Shown: piece by piece, positions 1 to 10,700 of the stretch | Position numbering within the stretch: position 1 is the first letter of the stretch | Layout of the letters: every line of letters starts with the position of its first letter | Assembly: GCA_013397455.1 (NCBI GenBank) | Contig: VYZB01000015.1 | Location: 2,238,647-2,302,646, forward strand | DNA: 64,000 nt | DNA from: Crotophaga sulcirostris | Taxonomy: Eukaryota; Chordata; Aves; Cuculiformes; Crotophagidae | Reading direction: 5' to 3' | Program-made: the position numbers and the translations under genes | Notes under the pieces: model-generated | What the model was told of the DNA's origin: nothing | Seen by the model: the letters and a program-made list of their open reading frames with translations, nothing else | The model's database searches: none

Positions 1-1769
1 CTCTTGTAACCACAAACATCTGCAGGTGCAGCATATCTGCTCACTATCCTGAGAAATGCAAACTTTGTAAGCTGCCTTAGGAACCTCTTTCAAGAAGCAG
101 CTAGAAACAGTGTTTTCTAAGGAACTTGGGAATAATCCCGTAGGCTCCATAGAGCAGGCTTGGAAGGTGATTTCAAGGATCACAGTAAAGCATAATCAAG
201 GACATCTGAAAGAGATCTGTAAAAGCAAATTCCTGCATTAAGACTTTTTTTCTAATTCTGCACCAGGTTACAGTAGCAATGTCGTATTAAAATCAATGGA
301 GTTTAACAAAGGAATTAAACTACAGCATTTTTTAATAAAATAGTGCGTAATTCAGTAATATGTGAGAGAGATTGAAAGCTTCAGTACCTTTCTGAACATG
401 TAAATGTGTGCTATGCTTTTAACAGACTACACTTTCCATTTAAATTACTTCGTTCACTTCAGAACTTGGGGCCCAATTCTTAATTCTATCTGGTTTTATT
501 CAATGAGATCACTTGCATAAAAATACAGGTCTGGGGACACTGAAAATTGTTCTGAATTTTTGTTCATTTTGCAGAATTTTGATGTTAGAACATACCTCAG
601 TTCATTTCTCAAGGTGTTTTCAAAATGAAAAAACAGATAAAAACTCTTGCTGAGGCTTTAATAAGAGCAGACTCTCATTCCTGATCCCTCCCCATAAGAG
701 CAACTCTTTTCGTGATTGCAGATTCTTACCAGTTTTCTTGGTTTATTGTCTATAGCCCTATTATCTTTGCAGAAGCTACAGATTTCATTAACTTGGCATA
801 TAAAACTTATCTCTTCTTATTTTTATAAGTTGTCTGTGTGTAAATATTACTGTCCCTGGGGGAGAGAGAAATTGCTTGTGTTGAATTAAGTGCATCCATA
901 ACTCCTTCAGCTTTGTATTGAAACAAATACAGAAGTAAAATTAAACTTTCAATGCCTTTACTGCCTGACCAGACTGGGAGGATAGGGCATGGATCAGGGG
1001 ACATCCTCCTCACATGATTTTTCCTCTGCTTTCTTTTCTTTTTTTCTTATATTTGTCTATTTGCTTTCTCCTACTTTTTTCAGGTAGCTGGTGGTGATCG
1101 GAGGCAAAGGTTCACCTGGTGCTCTGAGGTAGTGAAATAAATGCCTGGAGTGCTTGGCTAGAGCAGTTTCTTCTCCCATCAGGGCTGAGAAGGGCAGGAT
1201 TCTGGTGACGTTGGGGCTTTGCAGTGCTCTATGGTCTTTGTTGATCTCATTGCATCCTCCAAGTGAGTGCATTTCAACCGTGCCACAGGGGCTGATGCTG
1301 TCCCCAGGGAGGAGATCTCCCTGGGAATGTGGCTGAGTGCATGGAGCAGGAGCCTCTCCCTGAACTATCAGGGCAACCAAGGGAACGAGTCCTCTGGATT
1401 GAAAAGTATGAAAGCATCTCAGTTGGGAACGTGCAGTGAACTTCCATCCCAAGGCTCAGGTACCATCTGGCAGGGAGTGCAGGGACTCTAGGGACTGAGT
1501 ACCCGCCAGCAGTCTTCCCATGTGGGGAGCACTGTTTCTTTTGGGTACACACATTTTGACCTAACCACTGCTTTTAGTCTTGATATAAAGCTCCAAAATC
1601 TTCGAAGTGGGTTTGCCAGCTCATTTGCTTCAGTACATGCCACACTAGGGGCTGTTTTTAAGGGTCAGTCAGGTAGTTCATTTGGTAGCACTTGGACATG
1701 GCAAATAACACACTGGCATGTTGCACTCCTTGGATGCGAAGTCCTTGGTGATTTTCTTCTGTGTATTTA
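1..1769. other. Non-coding region, no gene recognised
   Basis: AT-rich single-copy-looking DNA up to about 1.05 kb, then a clearly GC-richer pocket at about 1057-1552 in which both strands stay open for up to 131 codons. None of those frames resembles a protein family I know, and overlapping open frames on both strands are what a local rise in GC would give. No CR1 tail, tRNA or simple-sequence array is visible here. Confidence 0.6.
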
Positions 1770-2085
1770 GTGAGAAAAAGTTGAAGGAATTGAAGGGGTT
1801 GTTCAGCCTGGAGAAGACAAGACTGAGAAAGGAATGGCAGTAGTCTTACAAAGTGTGCAAGATGTCTGAGAGGGAAAGTGAATAAACTCTGCTCAGTGAC
1901 CATGGAGGCAATAAGACATGTTAATGGGTTTCTAGGGCCAGCTGTCACTGAAGTTTCACTTAGATATTAAGAAATTCTTTCTAATAGTAAGGATCATTAA
2001 CCCCTGGAAACATTTCCAGGAACGATTTAGGTACAGTTAACTCTGCCTAGGGACAAAGAGGCAGACTACACAACCTCTGAAGATC
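1770..2085 (+). mobile_element. CR1 LINE fragment, ORF2 C-terminal region, degenerate
   Basis: Old CR1 retrotransposon fragment in sense orientation. At about 1771-1830 the translation reads like the CR1 ORF2 motif (R)[15 protein letters not shown], here KELKGLFSLEKTRLRK. Further on, the DNA matches the part coding for the FRLDIRKNFF-type block: 'cacttagatattaagaaattctttct' appears at the expected distance, followed by a run resembling the CR1 'tgcctaggga' segment. The 3' tail with its octamer repeats is absent, so both ends are lost. Many indels prevent a continuous frame. It sits 260 bp from an oppositely oriented CR1 fragment, so these are probably separate insertions. The family call is fairly sure; the exact ends are estimates. 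Confidence 0.75.
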
Positions 2086-2345
2086 TATTTTACTATTAAT
2101 TCATTTAGAGTAGACATTATGGCTTTTAGCGTACAGTGGTTCAGACTGGATGTCTGTTCTGTCTGTTCTGGTCTTTGGCTCTATTTAACTATGTAAATTA
2201 AGAAATCTGTTTCTTAGTTTGTAATTTGACATAAAACCCGTTTCCAAACCTCATGCCCACTCACAAACTACAGCAGCACCAAGGCTACTCAGCCAGAGCC
2301 TATGCTGGTTCTTGTCAGATTGCAGAAACATTGGTAGAAGCACAG

Positions 2346-2845
2346 AAGGGCGGAGGCTGGAGATGACCTAGTGCAACCTCTCTGCTCAAGCAAGGACACC
2401 TAGAGCAGGCTGCCCGGGACTGTATCTAGATGGCCTTTGAATATCTCCAAGGATGGAGAATCCACAACCTCATGAGGCAACACTTGCCAGAGTTCAACCA
2501 CCCTCCCAGTAGAAAGGTGTTTTCTTGAATTCAGAGGGAACATCCTGCATTTCAGTTCATGCCTGTTGCCTCTGGTCCTGTCACTGGGCACCTCTCAGAT
2601 CGATCTGACTCCCTCCTTTGCTCTCTCCCATCACATATTTGTACACAGTTGTAAGATCACCCTAGAGCCATCTCTTCTTGAGGCTTAATGGTCTTAGCTC
2701 TCTCAGCCTCTCCTCCTGTGCTATCTCTTCATGCTCCTTTACTGGACTTGACTTGACTATGTGCCTGTCTCTCTTGTGCTTGGGAGCCCACCACTGGACC
2801 CAGTCAGGAACTCCAGGTGTATCTTACCACTGCTGGAGACAGTGG
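2346..2845 (-). mobile_element. CR1 LINE fragment, 3' half, minus strand
   Basis: CR1 retrotransposon read on the minus strand. The plus strand shows the reverse-complement landmarks in order: 'ggaggctggagatgacctag' near the 3' end, 'tttgaatatctccaaggatgg', 'ccacaacctcatgaggca', 'gttcatgcctgttgcctctggtcctgtcactgggcacc', 'gctctctcagcctctcctcc' and 'cttgggagcccaccactggac'. On the minus strand at 2400-2591 the translation keeps the CR1 C-terminal motifs SDRTRGNRHELK and VVDSPSLEIFKGHLD. Stops and indels interrupt the rest. The terminal octamer repeat is not obvious, so the extreme 3' end is missing or eroded. It is 5'-truncated, as most CR1 copies are. (Landmarks are given as short pieces; some are joined across the block.). 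Confidence 0.88.
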
Positions 2846-5800
2846 CAGTTCAAGGAGAGACTAATTTGTATGAGGTTGCCACAAGTGTCTGCTTACCGCA
2901 TGGGATCAGTCAACAAGATTTAGCTGTGATGATATCATGTTTCTAAAGATACCTTTCTCCAGCTGCATATGCTGTCATTCATTAGCCTGAAGGAGAGTGA
3001 GGTAAACATCACTGCTATTTCAGAAAACTTTATTTTTCTGAGAATTCAATTTTTATTTTTTTTATTAAATATGTTCCTTTGTTTTTTTCTAAACTTCCCA
3101 GAGGCATTAAGAACAAAATTTAACAGACTCCCATTAGTTGAAAGGAAATCTTGCTCCTCGTCCAATATTGAACAGACTGTACAATCAGCCATTGAACTAC
3201 AATATCTTCCCAAGGATATTTTATATTGCTTATAATAACTTACTGCAAGGACACCTTCTTCTTCTTCATCCCATTAATGCACTAGATGTTGACTGAGATG
3301 TTTTAGGAGTTTGTAAACTACTTACAATTGAAATGACAACATCAGTTCCTAAATGATGAGAGCTGGTTGCAAAAGAATATGCAACTGTTGCAAAAGAAAA
3401 GGAGGAGGATCCCAAAAGCATATAAAAGTTTACATGAAGCAAGTCCTTTAGACAACCACTTTTTAAAATTAGAAATGAATGTTTAATTTTCTCACAAGGG
3501 TAATTTTTTTTCCTGCTGTCAACCCCAGCGTATGAGCTATAAAAATAATAGGTATTCTGTCATCCTATCTGGCTATGCCCCAAAACACAAGGATTTTAAG
3601 AAGAAAGATACTTGGAACAAAGCCACATGTTTGCTATGAACATCCCTCAAGGCCCAAAATATGCTCATGAAAGAAATCCAGAAGAATTAAAATACTATAG
3701 AGCATTTTATAATTCCATTTCTGCCCTCTTAAAAAAAATAATAATAGTCCTGAATTATTGTTAATTCAAACCACTCCTTAACAGGAAAGTTTTATTATTT
3801 TAAGAAAAGGACATTCACCCATAAAACAAATAGAACATCTGCAGTAGGACGCTAATTAAGAAAGCTGATAGCATATTAAGCAACTCCCTGAAGAGTGATA
3901 GTGTATTTTAAATGATTTATCAGAGCCCTCTTTCTCCATCCTTCCAGTCTCCTCCTATGTCACCCTCTTTGTAGCTGGGTGCAGCACACTCATCAGTCCT
4001 GGAGGGATGCTGGCAGATGGGACTGGGAAGGGCCCCAATAGGTTTGTAGAGGTGATTAGGACATGGAATTGTGTTAGGCTTGCAGAGGTGATTAGGACAT
4101 GGAATTGTGTTACCCTTGACCCAAATCTCTCTAGACTGGCTTTCCTCAGCCAACTTGGCTGCTGCACCTGTCTACACAGTTCCTCCAGATATCCCATAGC
4201 TGCAGAAGGTAATGTGCTCCTGCACTTGCAGAGAGTCCCAAGCTGGGAAACAGAAGTCATTCGGAATAATTGCACTCTATCCAACGGTTCTCGGTAGCTG
4301 CAGTTTCTCTCAAGCCCCTGTCTGCACCGACAGCTGCCTGCTGTGCATGCTTCTCTCTCCAAAGTGCTGCAGCTACCACATAAGTAGCACTGAGGTTGTA
4401 CCTGGAAATTTAGTACAAATGAATGTGAGATTTTCGTGGCCACACTGACAAGGCAGGTGGGATTCATCTTGCCAAAAGCTATACACCTATTATATACAAC
4501 CCACGTAGTCATCTAGACTTCCTTTGTAATTAAAGGAGAGGAACGTATGCTTCTCAGGTATGAGCTACATAATGTATTTTAGTCATCTACATTAAGATGA
4601 AGTGAATGATTTCTTACAAGTGTCTTTCCCCCATTTACTTACCATAGAAGATGTTAAAAAGTTATCTGAGATTAATCCCATGCATTCTGTCTTGCCGGAG
4701 AGTTAACAAGGCTTTGTATACAATAAGCATGATGGCTACTCACATACAATGCAAAGGAGGAAAGATTTTCTTAAAAAGAATGGGAGAAGACGTTCGTTCT
4801 TTAGTATTCATTCATCATTATCACTAATCACAATCACCAGCCTGGCAGCCATACATTTGCCTGAAGCATTATTTCTTAGGCAAATGTGTAATTCGTCTCG
4901 GGAAAGGCAAAATTAACCCTGAGGGAAAGTACATAGCTCATATACTCATTTGTATCCAGTGACAGCCCTCCAAAAGACAGGGCTGTGTAAGCAGACAGTG
5001 TTAAATGGACAGCAAAGGTCACCTTGAACAGCTACTTGTTACCCTGGGATGAAAGAGCCACTGACATTATGCAGGTCATTTCAAGCAAACGCCAGTACAG
5101 CCAGTCTACACTGCAGTACGTTTCCTTATATGTCACAGGCAAAGTATTTTAGGAAGGTTTCTGGCAATTTTAGCATTTTATTATTGGAAATCATTTTGCC
5201 CTTTGGATCATGGAGTCAGCTGCTTTAGGTATCATCTATCAAATTATACAGATTTCAGCAAAAAGCCATAAAACTCATAGTGACATTTTTGTATTTCAGT
5301 GCCCAATACTTCAGACTCTTCCAGGTTAGGAGTGAGTGAATGCTGGGTCCCAATGACATACTCTATCTTCATATGATCCAGCTTTCAGTTTCAGTCCTGA
5401 AAGGGCTGATAAAAATTTAATGTCATTTTACACCTCTCTATCTTAACGTCTCAGACAGAGACCACAGTATGTGGGATTACTTAGTAAAGGGGTTGTGAAG
5501 AAGAAAATGGGGACAGGAACAAAAATGAAAACTTTCTGGAGCTATTTTTAAACTTTGCATGTTTCTGAACATGTTCAAAGGTCTGTGTGTTACTCTGGAC
5601 TGCAAGGAGACAAGAGCACAAAAAAATTACTGTTCTGGCAGGTTGACCGAAGACATAGAAGTTCTCTGCACATACACGTCCATTTTTTCTTTCCACAAAT
5701 ACAGAGCAGAGCAGTGTACCCACCTGCCACATTCTACCCTACAAGGAGAAAGAAACACTGCTGTAAAAGCCCCTTTTCTTGTTTCTTAAAGTATTCACCC

Positions 5801-7570
5801 TGCCCATACCTTAAACCCAACAGCAAGGGTAAACGAGCTACATCAGTTCTCCACACCAAAAGACAAGCTATGATGGTAAGGTTTAACACAAGGCAAATGT
5901 CTTCACAGGGAGTGGTATGAAACCACAAGCCTCCTGTGCACGCACAGGGAGTTGACTACTTTTGTGTCTGACTGGTAGAATAGAAAGACACAGGTGAAAC
6001 CCGAGTACTACTGAGGAGATACCACCCTAACCAAACTCCATCCAAAAAGTCATGCTTTTCCCTAAGGGTTAGAAGTCATTTGGTGACACTATCCTTAACG
6101 TACCTTCTTCCCTACATCCTTATTTTACTGTGATTGTATTCACCCTACCCATTGGATTGACAATATCAAAACCAAAAGCACAAAAATTCTGGAAAGCACT
6201 TTCACTTTTATTGGTAGCTTTTTCAAAAATGCCAAAGTGCCAAGCCAACATGTTAAGGTGGAGTTCGGGTCCCTCTAGTGGCTTGGGAGGGGGAAATTGT
6301 GAAAGAGAAATAACACGTATTTCAAAAAGGCAGCAACCTTTCCTACCGCTTTCGAATCAAACACAAAGCATAAGCAGAGTTCCTCCATCACTTCCAATAG
6401 AATCAAGAGTAGCAGCCTGTCCCTGCTTTGCTCTTCCATTTAATTTTTCTTCTTTGAAGTAGGTCTAAACTGAACATTGCATATTGCCATCATTTTTCTA
6501 GAGACAAAGGCTAGCTGTGGTCCCAACATAAACCCTTAACTCCTCTTTTCAAGGTGAAAGGCATTCTCAGACTGCCATAGATATGGCAGGTTTGTAAACT
6601 GTACAACCTGTCAAAGTTTGTGGACCAAGAATGGGACACAAAAATGTCTTCCATCTTAACCTTCTTAAGTACCTTTTTTACAGGGTATTTAATTACAACA
6701 CAGCTTTTCTAGTTCCTATCTTATTCTGTAACTCCAAGACCGGGAAATAGGTCAGTGGTCACTTTGAACCCCTTACTGCTGCACATAAAGTTGTCCCAAC
6801 TTCAGACCTAAGGCTGTACTACATCCAGGGAAGCAGCACTCTCTATCTCCACAGCCCTGGAGTGATGCTGCAGCAGGCCAGGACTGTGTCCCCTCAAATC
6901 TTACATAGCCAGAGGACTGTCTCAGGCATTGCAAAAGAGGCTGCAGCTGAACCCCAAAACCATATTCAACAGTAAAGTAAGAGGGCACTCAAATGTCTTC
7001 TCTTTAAATGCTGTGTTGTTTTTGCCAGAAATTTGGATAGCTGACTGTTTATCAAAATACTTTGGAAGCCAGAATAAAGGTTCTTAAACACTTCAACTGT
7101 AAACAGTAGGAAGAAGACTTAAAATACTCAGTGAGTCTAAGGTAGTTCTCATAAGGGCAATTTCAGTATTGGTAACCCAGAATGTTTAAGATTCCTGTTG
7201 AGTGTCTTTTGCTATTTAACAAATAAGATATTTGTTAAAAATCTGACAGTATAGGAAAGGCAGTATGAGTTTCTTTTTGTTTAACTTCTGGTCTTCAACT
7301 GTCTATATTGCACTTTCTGTGTAATGTTTTCTTCAGATTGCAACTAGAAACCTATTTTTATATAAAATCAGAGATTTCAACAGACCTCTTAGACCTCCAG
7401 TTTCCAGACAGGACTCATATTAAAATCACAATTGACAGCAGAGCAATTTACTGCTGCTGTCTTGCTTATAAACACCTGGTGTTGATAATCTCTAGTCTTT
7501 TTTTAATTAACGAAAATTTCATGCCGTGTTATTGTTCAGTTCCAGAACAGATTTTAGAGCATTTTCAGGC
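2846..7570. other. Non-coding region, no gene recognised
   Basis: Mostly AT-rich unique-looking sequence without recognisable repeats apart from the 36-bp tandem duplication at 4041-4112, listed separately. The longest reading frame here (minus strand, 3955-4512, 185 codons) contains that duplication in frame and shows no recognisable domain. A near-match to the CTCF motif lies at 6268-6281 on the minus strand (12 of 14 positions). I see no CR1, LTR or RNA gene. Confidence 0.55.
4041..4112. repeat. Tandem duplication, two 36-bp copies
   Basis: Two adjacent 36-bp units (4041-4076 and 4077-4112) differ at only two positions; the shared core is 'agaggtgattaggacatgg' followed by 'aattgtgtta'. 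Because 36 is a multiple of three, the duplication keeps any frame open: in the minus-strand 185-codon frame it appears as two copies of TQFHVLITS about 12 residues apart. The high identity suggests a recent local duplication, for example by replication slippage. Confidence 0.95.
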
Positions 7571-7590
7571 CAAGATATAAAACAGAGGTC

Positions 7591-7791
7591 ATGTTTGTGC
7601 TGCTGTTTATTTTATGGGCTACACCCGGGCTGCTTTCAGCAAGTGTGCCAGGACCTGAAGGACACATACTTGAACCGTGTCATCAAAAGCCCTGTCATAG
7701 TCACTGCAAAGGGGAAGGGTTGTGTATGAACATAGAAATATCTTCAGCTGACCAATGTTGTGACTGTTCAATAATCATTATAGACTCTTGA
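7591..7791 (+). CDS. Small cysteine-rich secretory-like reading frame, unproven
   Basis: A 66-codon frame starting at an ATG with a purine at -3. Residues 1-17 or so (MFVLLFILWATPGLLSA) look like a signal peptide with a long hydrophobic core and a plausible cleavage site after LSA. The rest holds seven cysteines spaced C-x4-C-x3-C-x5-C-x10-CC-x-C, ending in a hydrophobic tail. This recalls small secreted disulfide peptides in general, but the spacing does not fit the beta-defensin (C-x6-C-x4-C-x9-C-x6-CC), ovodefensin or WAP patterns as I know them, and seven is an odd number of cysteines. A polypyrimidine-poor 'ttttcag' lies about 22 bp upstream and 'gatataaaa' lies between it and the ATG. 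No neighbouring gene supports it. Chance is the more likely explanation; a real single-exon or partial gene is possible. Confidence 0.13.
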   Translation: MFVLLFILWATPGLLSASVPGPEGHILEPCHQKPCHSHCKGEGLCMNIEISSADQCCDCSIIIIDS

Positions 7792-10700
7792 GACCCAAAG
7801 ATTTGGTAGACATGACCCTATTTAAAGTCACTGCCCTCTTTCTTCTCTAGTGAAAGCCTTATTTCATGACTTGGTGATGCTACAGAGGATGCTGACCTTA
7901 GCAAGCTGCAAATTACAGCAGTCAGTACATCTATACAATACAACAGCATGTCAAGCAAAGGTATGTCACCCCTGTCAAGGGGGTGCCCTCTAGCTGCATG
8001 AGAACAGTGTTTTGTCTTGTTAAATAGCCCAGAGGAGGCCAGTGCTGTCACAGGACAGCAATCCTGCCTCTGGTAACACTTGCACGGCATTCTGCTGGTC
8101 CTCACACCTGAAGTGTGAATCAGCAGGTCAGATCTCCCACTCGAGTAAAATAACTGTTTCTTTATCATGCATTCAAAGTCCAGTTTCCTTTTTGCCTTTT
8201 TTTTTGACTTCTCTTTGTTGATTTCACACCAATTATCACCTTTACATAGGTAGTAAAGCGTAAGAGCTCGTCCAGACTTGCATGTTAACTCAGATATTTT
8301 GCTGTGTGACTTTGCACAACCACAATAGCTTTTTCTCTGAATGATTTCCTGTGTAGACAGGTCCACTACTACTATAGAGCACAGGGAGCAACCCCCAAGT
8401 CTCTCTTGAGCATCAACTCAGACCACAGTTAAACCAACTCATCCTACCTTTTGTGGGCACCTGGGGAAAACATCTCCAAGGACCCTAGCCTCCTTTCTTG
8501 AATGAGACATAACTGAGAAAAAGAGGCAGTGGCCAGACCACTGAAAATGCCTGAAATTTTGGGTGGAGGTATCAGGGTTGCAGTTCCCCAGTGCTTGAAC
8601 ATCAGTGGTAGCAGCAATTTTCCACCTCCCAACACACTCCACTCCTCACCTGAGCAAAACCTGAACAAAATAGAGGATGCAACCTCACATATCTTGCATG
8701 TGACCCGCAATTTGAATGCATTTTTCCTCCCATATGCTGTCATACTGAATTAACAGTTCATCTATAAGTCCATTTTCCTCTGTACTCTGGTAGCAAATTG
8801 TTTCTAAATGACCAAGATGGAATAAAACGTACCACAAAGAGCCCAAAAGGATTAAATTAGTGGAGAGCGTATTAAATGTGCAACATTTTCCATTCATCTA
8901 ACACTCACAGGGAAAGAAATGAATCTGTGGGATATTAGGAAATGTTGCACAAATTGACATTTCAACCTGCCTGTGATATTTTTTTTTTTAAGTCATCCAT
9001 TAAATCACAACGTGCCCGGTCAGTACATGTAGCAATGTATTATTGTTATTGTCACAGTGCTTCAGGTATTTAATCTGGAGTATACCACAAGTAAAATTAC
9101 TCCATCTGCTTACAATTGTGTTCTGTACTGTTTCAGATTTTTTCTAAGATCCTAGTTGCCTTAGTTTTGCAAAAAGATGCTGTGGTAATTATTCTAATTG
9201 GAGACCTACAAATGCTATGGTTTTATTTCACATTTCTCAAAGCTAATTGTGGCATTTAATATTAAATCTATTCAAATAAGCTAAATAAGTAAAGGGAAAA
9301 CTTAGCAAGAAAGAGAAATGATTACTACATAATTATCATATTTTTTAATAATGTCCAATCTGTTTGAATTTCTGGTTCAGAGCTCATTGAAGTAAATGGA
9401 AATTCTCCCTTTGACTTCCTGTTTGTTTTCTCTTCAAGAGTCCTTGTCCAAAATATCTTGTAGTATCCACTGTCTGACATGACATTTCTGGCCAATGACG
9501 TGGTAATTTTAAAGGTTCCTTTGTTTCCAAAACTAAAATTATTTGTCTTCTGCTAAGGTCAATACACAGTTTCTTCAGATGTTGTTTCCTGTTATTTCCA
9601 GAGGTTTAGCATGTCTGAAACACTCTGCTGGAAACCTTGGGCCAAAGTGCAGTTGCAGTAGAAACAGAATGTTAAGGGAATAAAATGGAAGATAATTCTA
9701 AAATATGTCTGTGTGCCACTATGCATTCATTGGACAAGCTTGGCTGCAACACTGGGCAAATGACTGTCAACCTCATCTCAGGAGGGAGCTACTGTTTATA
9801 TATGAAGTATGGAGAGGGACTATAAGACGAGTAGACGATGAAAAAGACCTCTGTGGGATGGAAAAATGAAGCAACTGTGAGAGCTTTCTTTAGAAAGAAT
9901 TTAGCAGAGGCTTACAATGAGTTAGACAAAAAGTAAACCAGACTTTCCTGTTTGCTCCTATTCATAAAAGAAAGACTTGGGGAACTCCAGTTGAATGCCA
10001 AATTTACAACGGACAAGGAGAAATATTTTTATTTATTTATACATTATTTAGTGCTAGAATTACTCCTCAAAATAGCATAGCTGCCTTAGCAGATTGGGGC
10101 AGAGGGGTGAGGAAAGGATTACTGAATTGTTATGGTAAAGGGAACTTTCCAAGATGCTTGTGAAAGCTTGTTAGTAGGACAGAAGGGCTTATGCCTCAGG
10201 ACATAAAGCAACCACTAGTTTATGTGGTAAGAACAGCTACCTTAATAGGAAGTTTACTCTTTATTACCCAGTGCCATGCTCCTTTCTATAAAGCATATAG
10301 CATGAGCCAGCACCAGGGCCAGAATTCTGGTGGAAGTGGCCGTACTGGAACCTTCTAATAGGGAATGATGACTCCTACACCTTCAGCAACTGAAGTCCTC
10401 ACACAAGTGCAAGGTAATCCTGAGTGTGTATCTTCCCATTGCCTCCCTGAAATAAAAAGATGGAAATCTAAAGCACAAAGACTGACTGAGGTGTCTAAAA
10501 CCACCAAAATACCTTTTGCACAGTGTTGAAAGGCTGTCTTACATTTCAGGTCCTCAGAGCCCAGACTCCTCGTCTATATGTGCCATCTGCACTGAGGAGA
10601 GGCAGTAGCTGCAGCCAAGCTGAATGGCAGTGAGGCATCACGCTTCCCTGGCCATCCAGACTGGGGACCTCTGAATCACTTCTCTGTCCATTCATCCGTA

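Noticed and set aside
2151..2172. Short direct repeat gtctgttct x2
   Set aside because: A nine-base doubling is trivial and expected by chance or slippage.
5791..5875. Exon-like block ending at atgatg|gtaagg
   Set aside because: Weaker donor and no recognisable peptide; not better than background.
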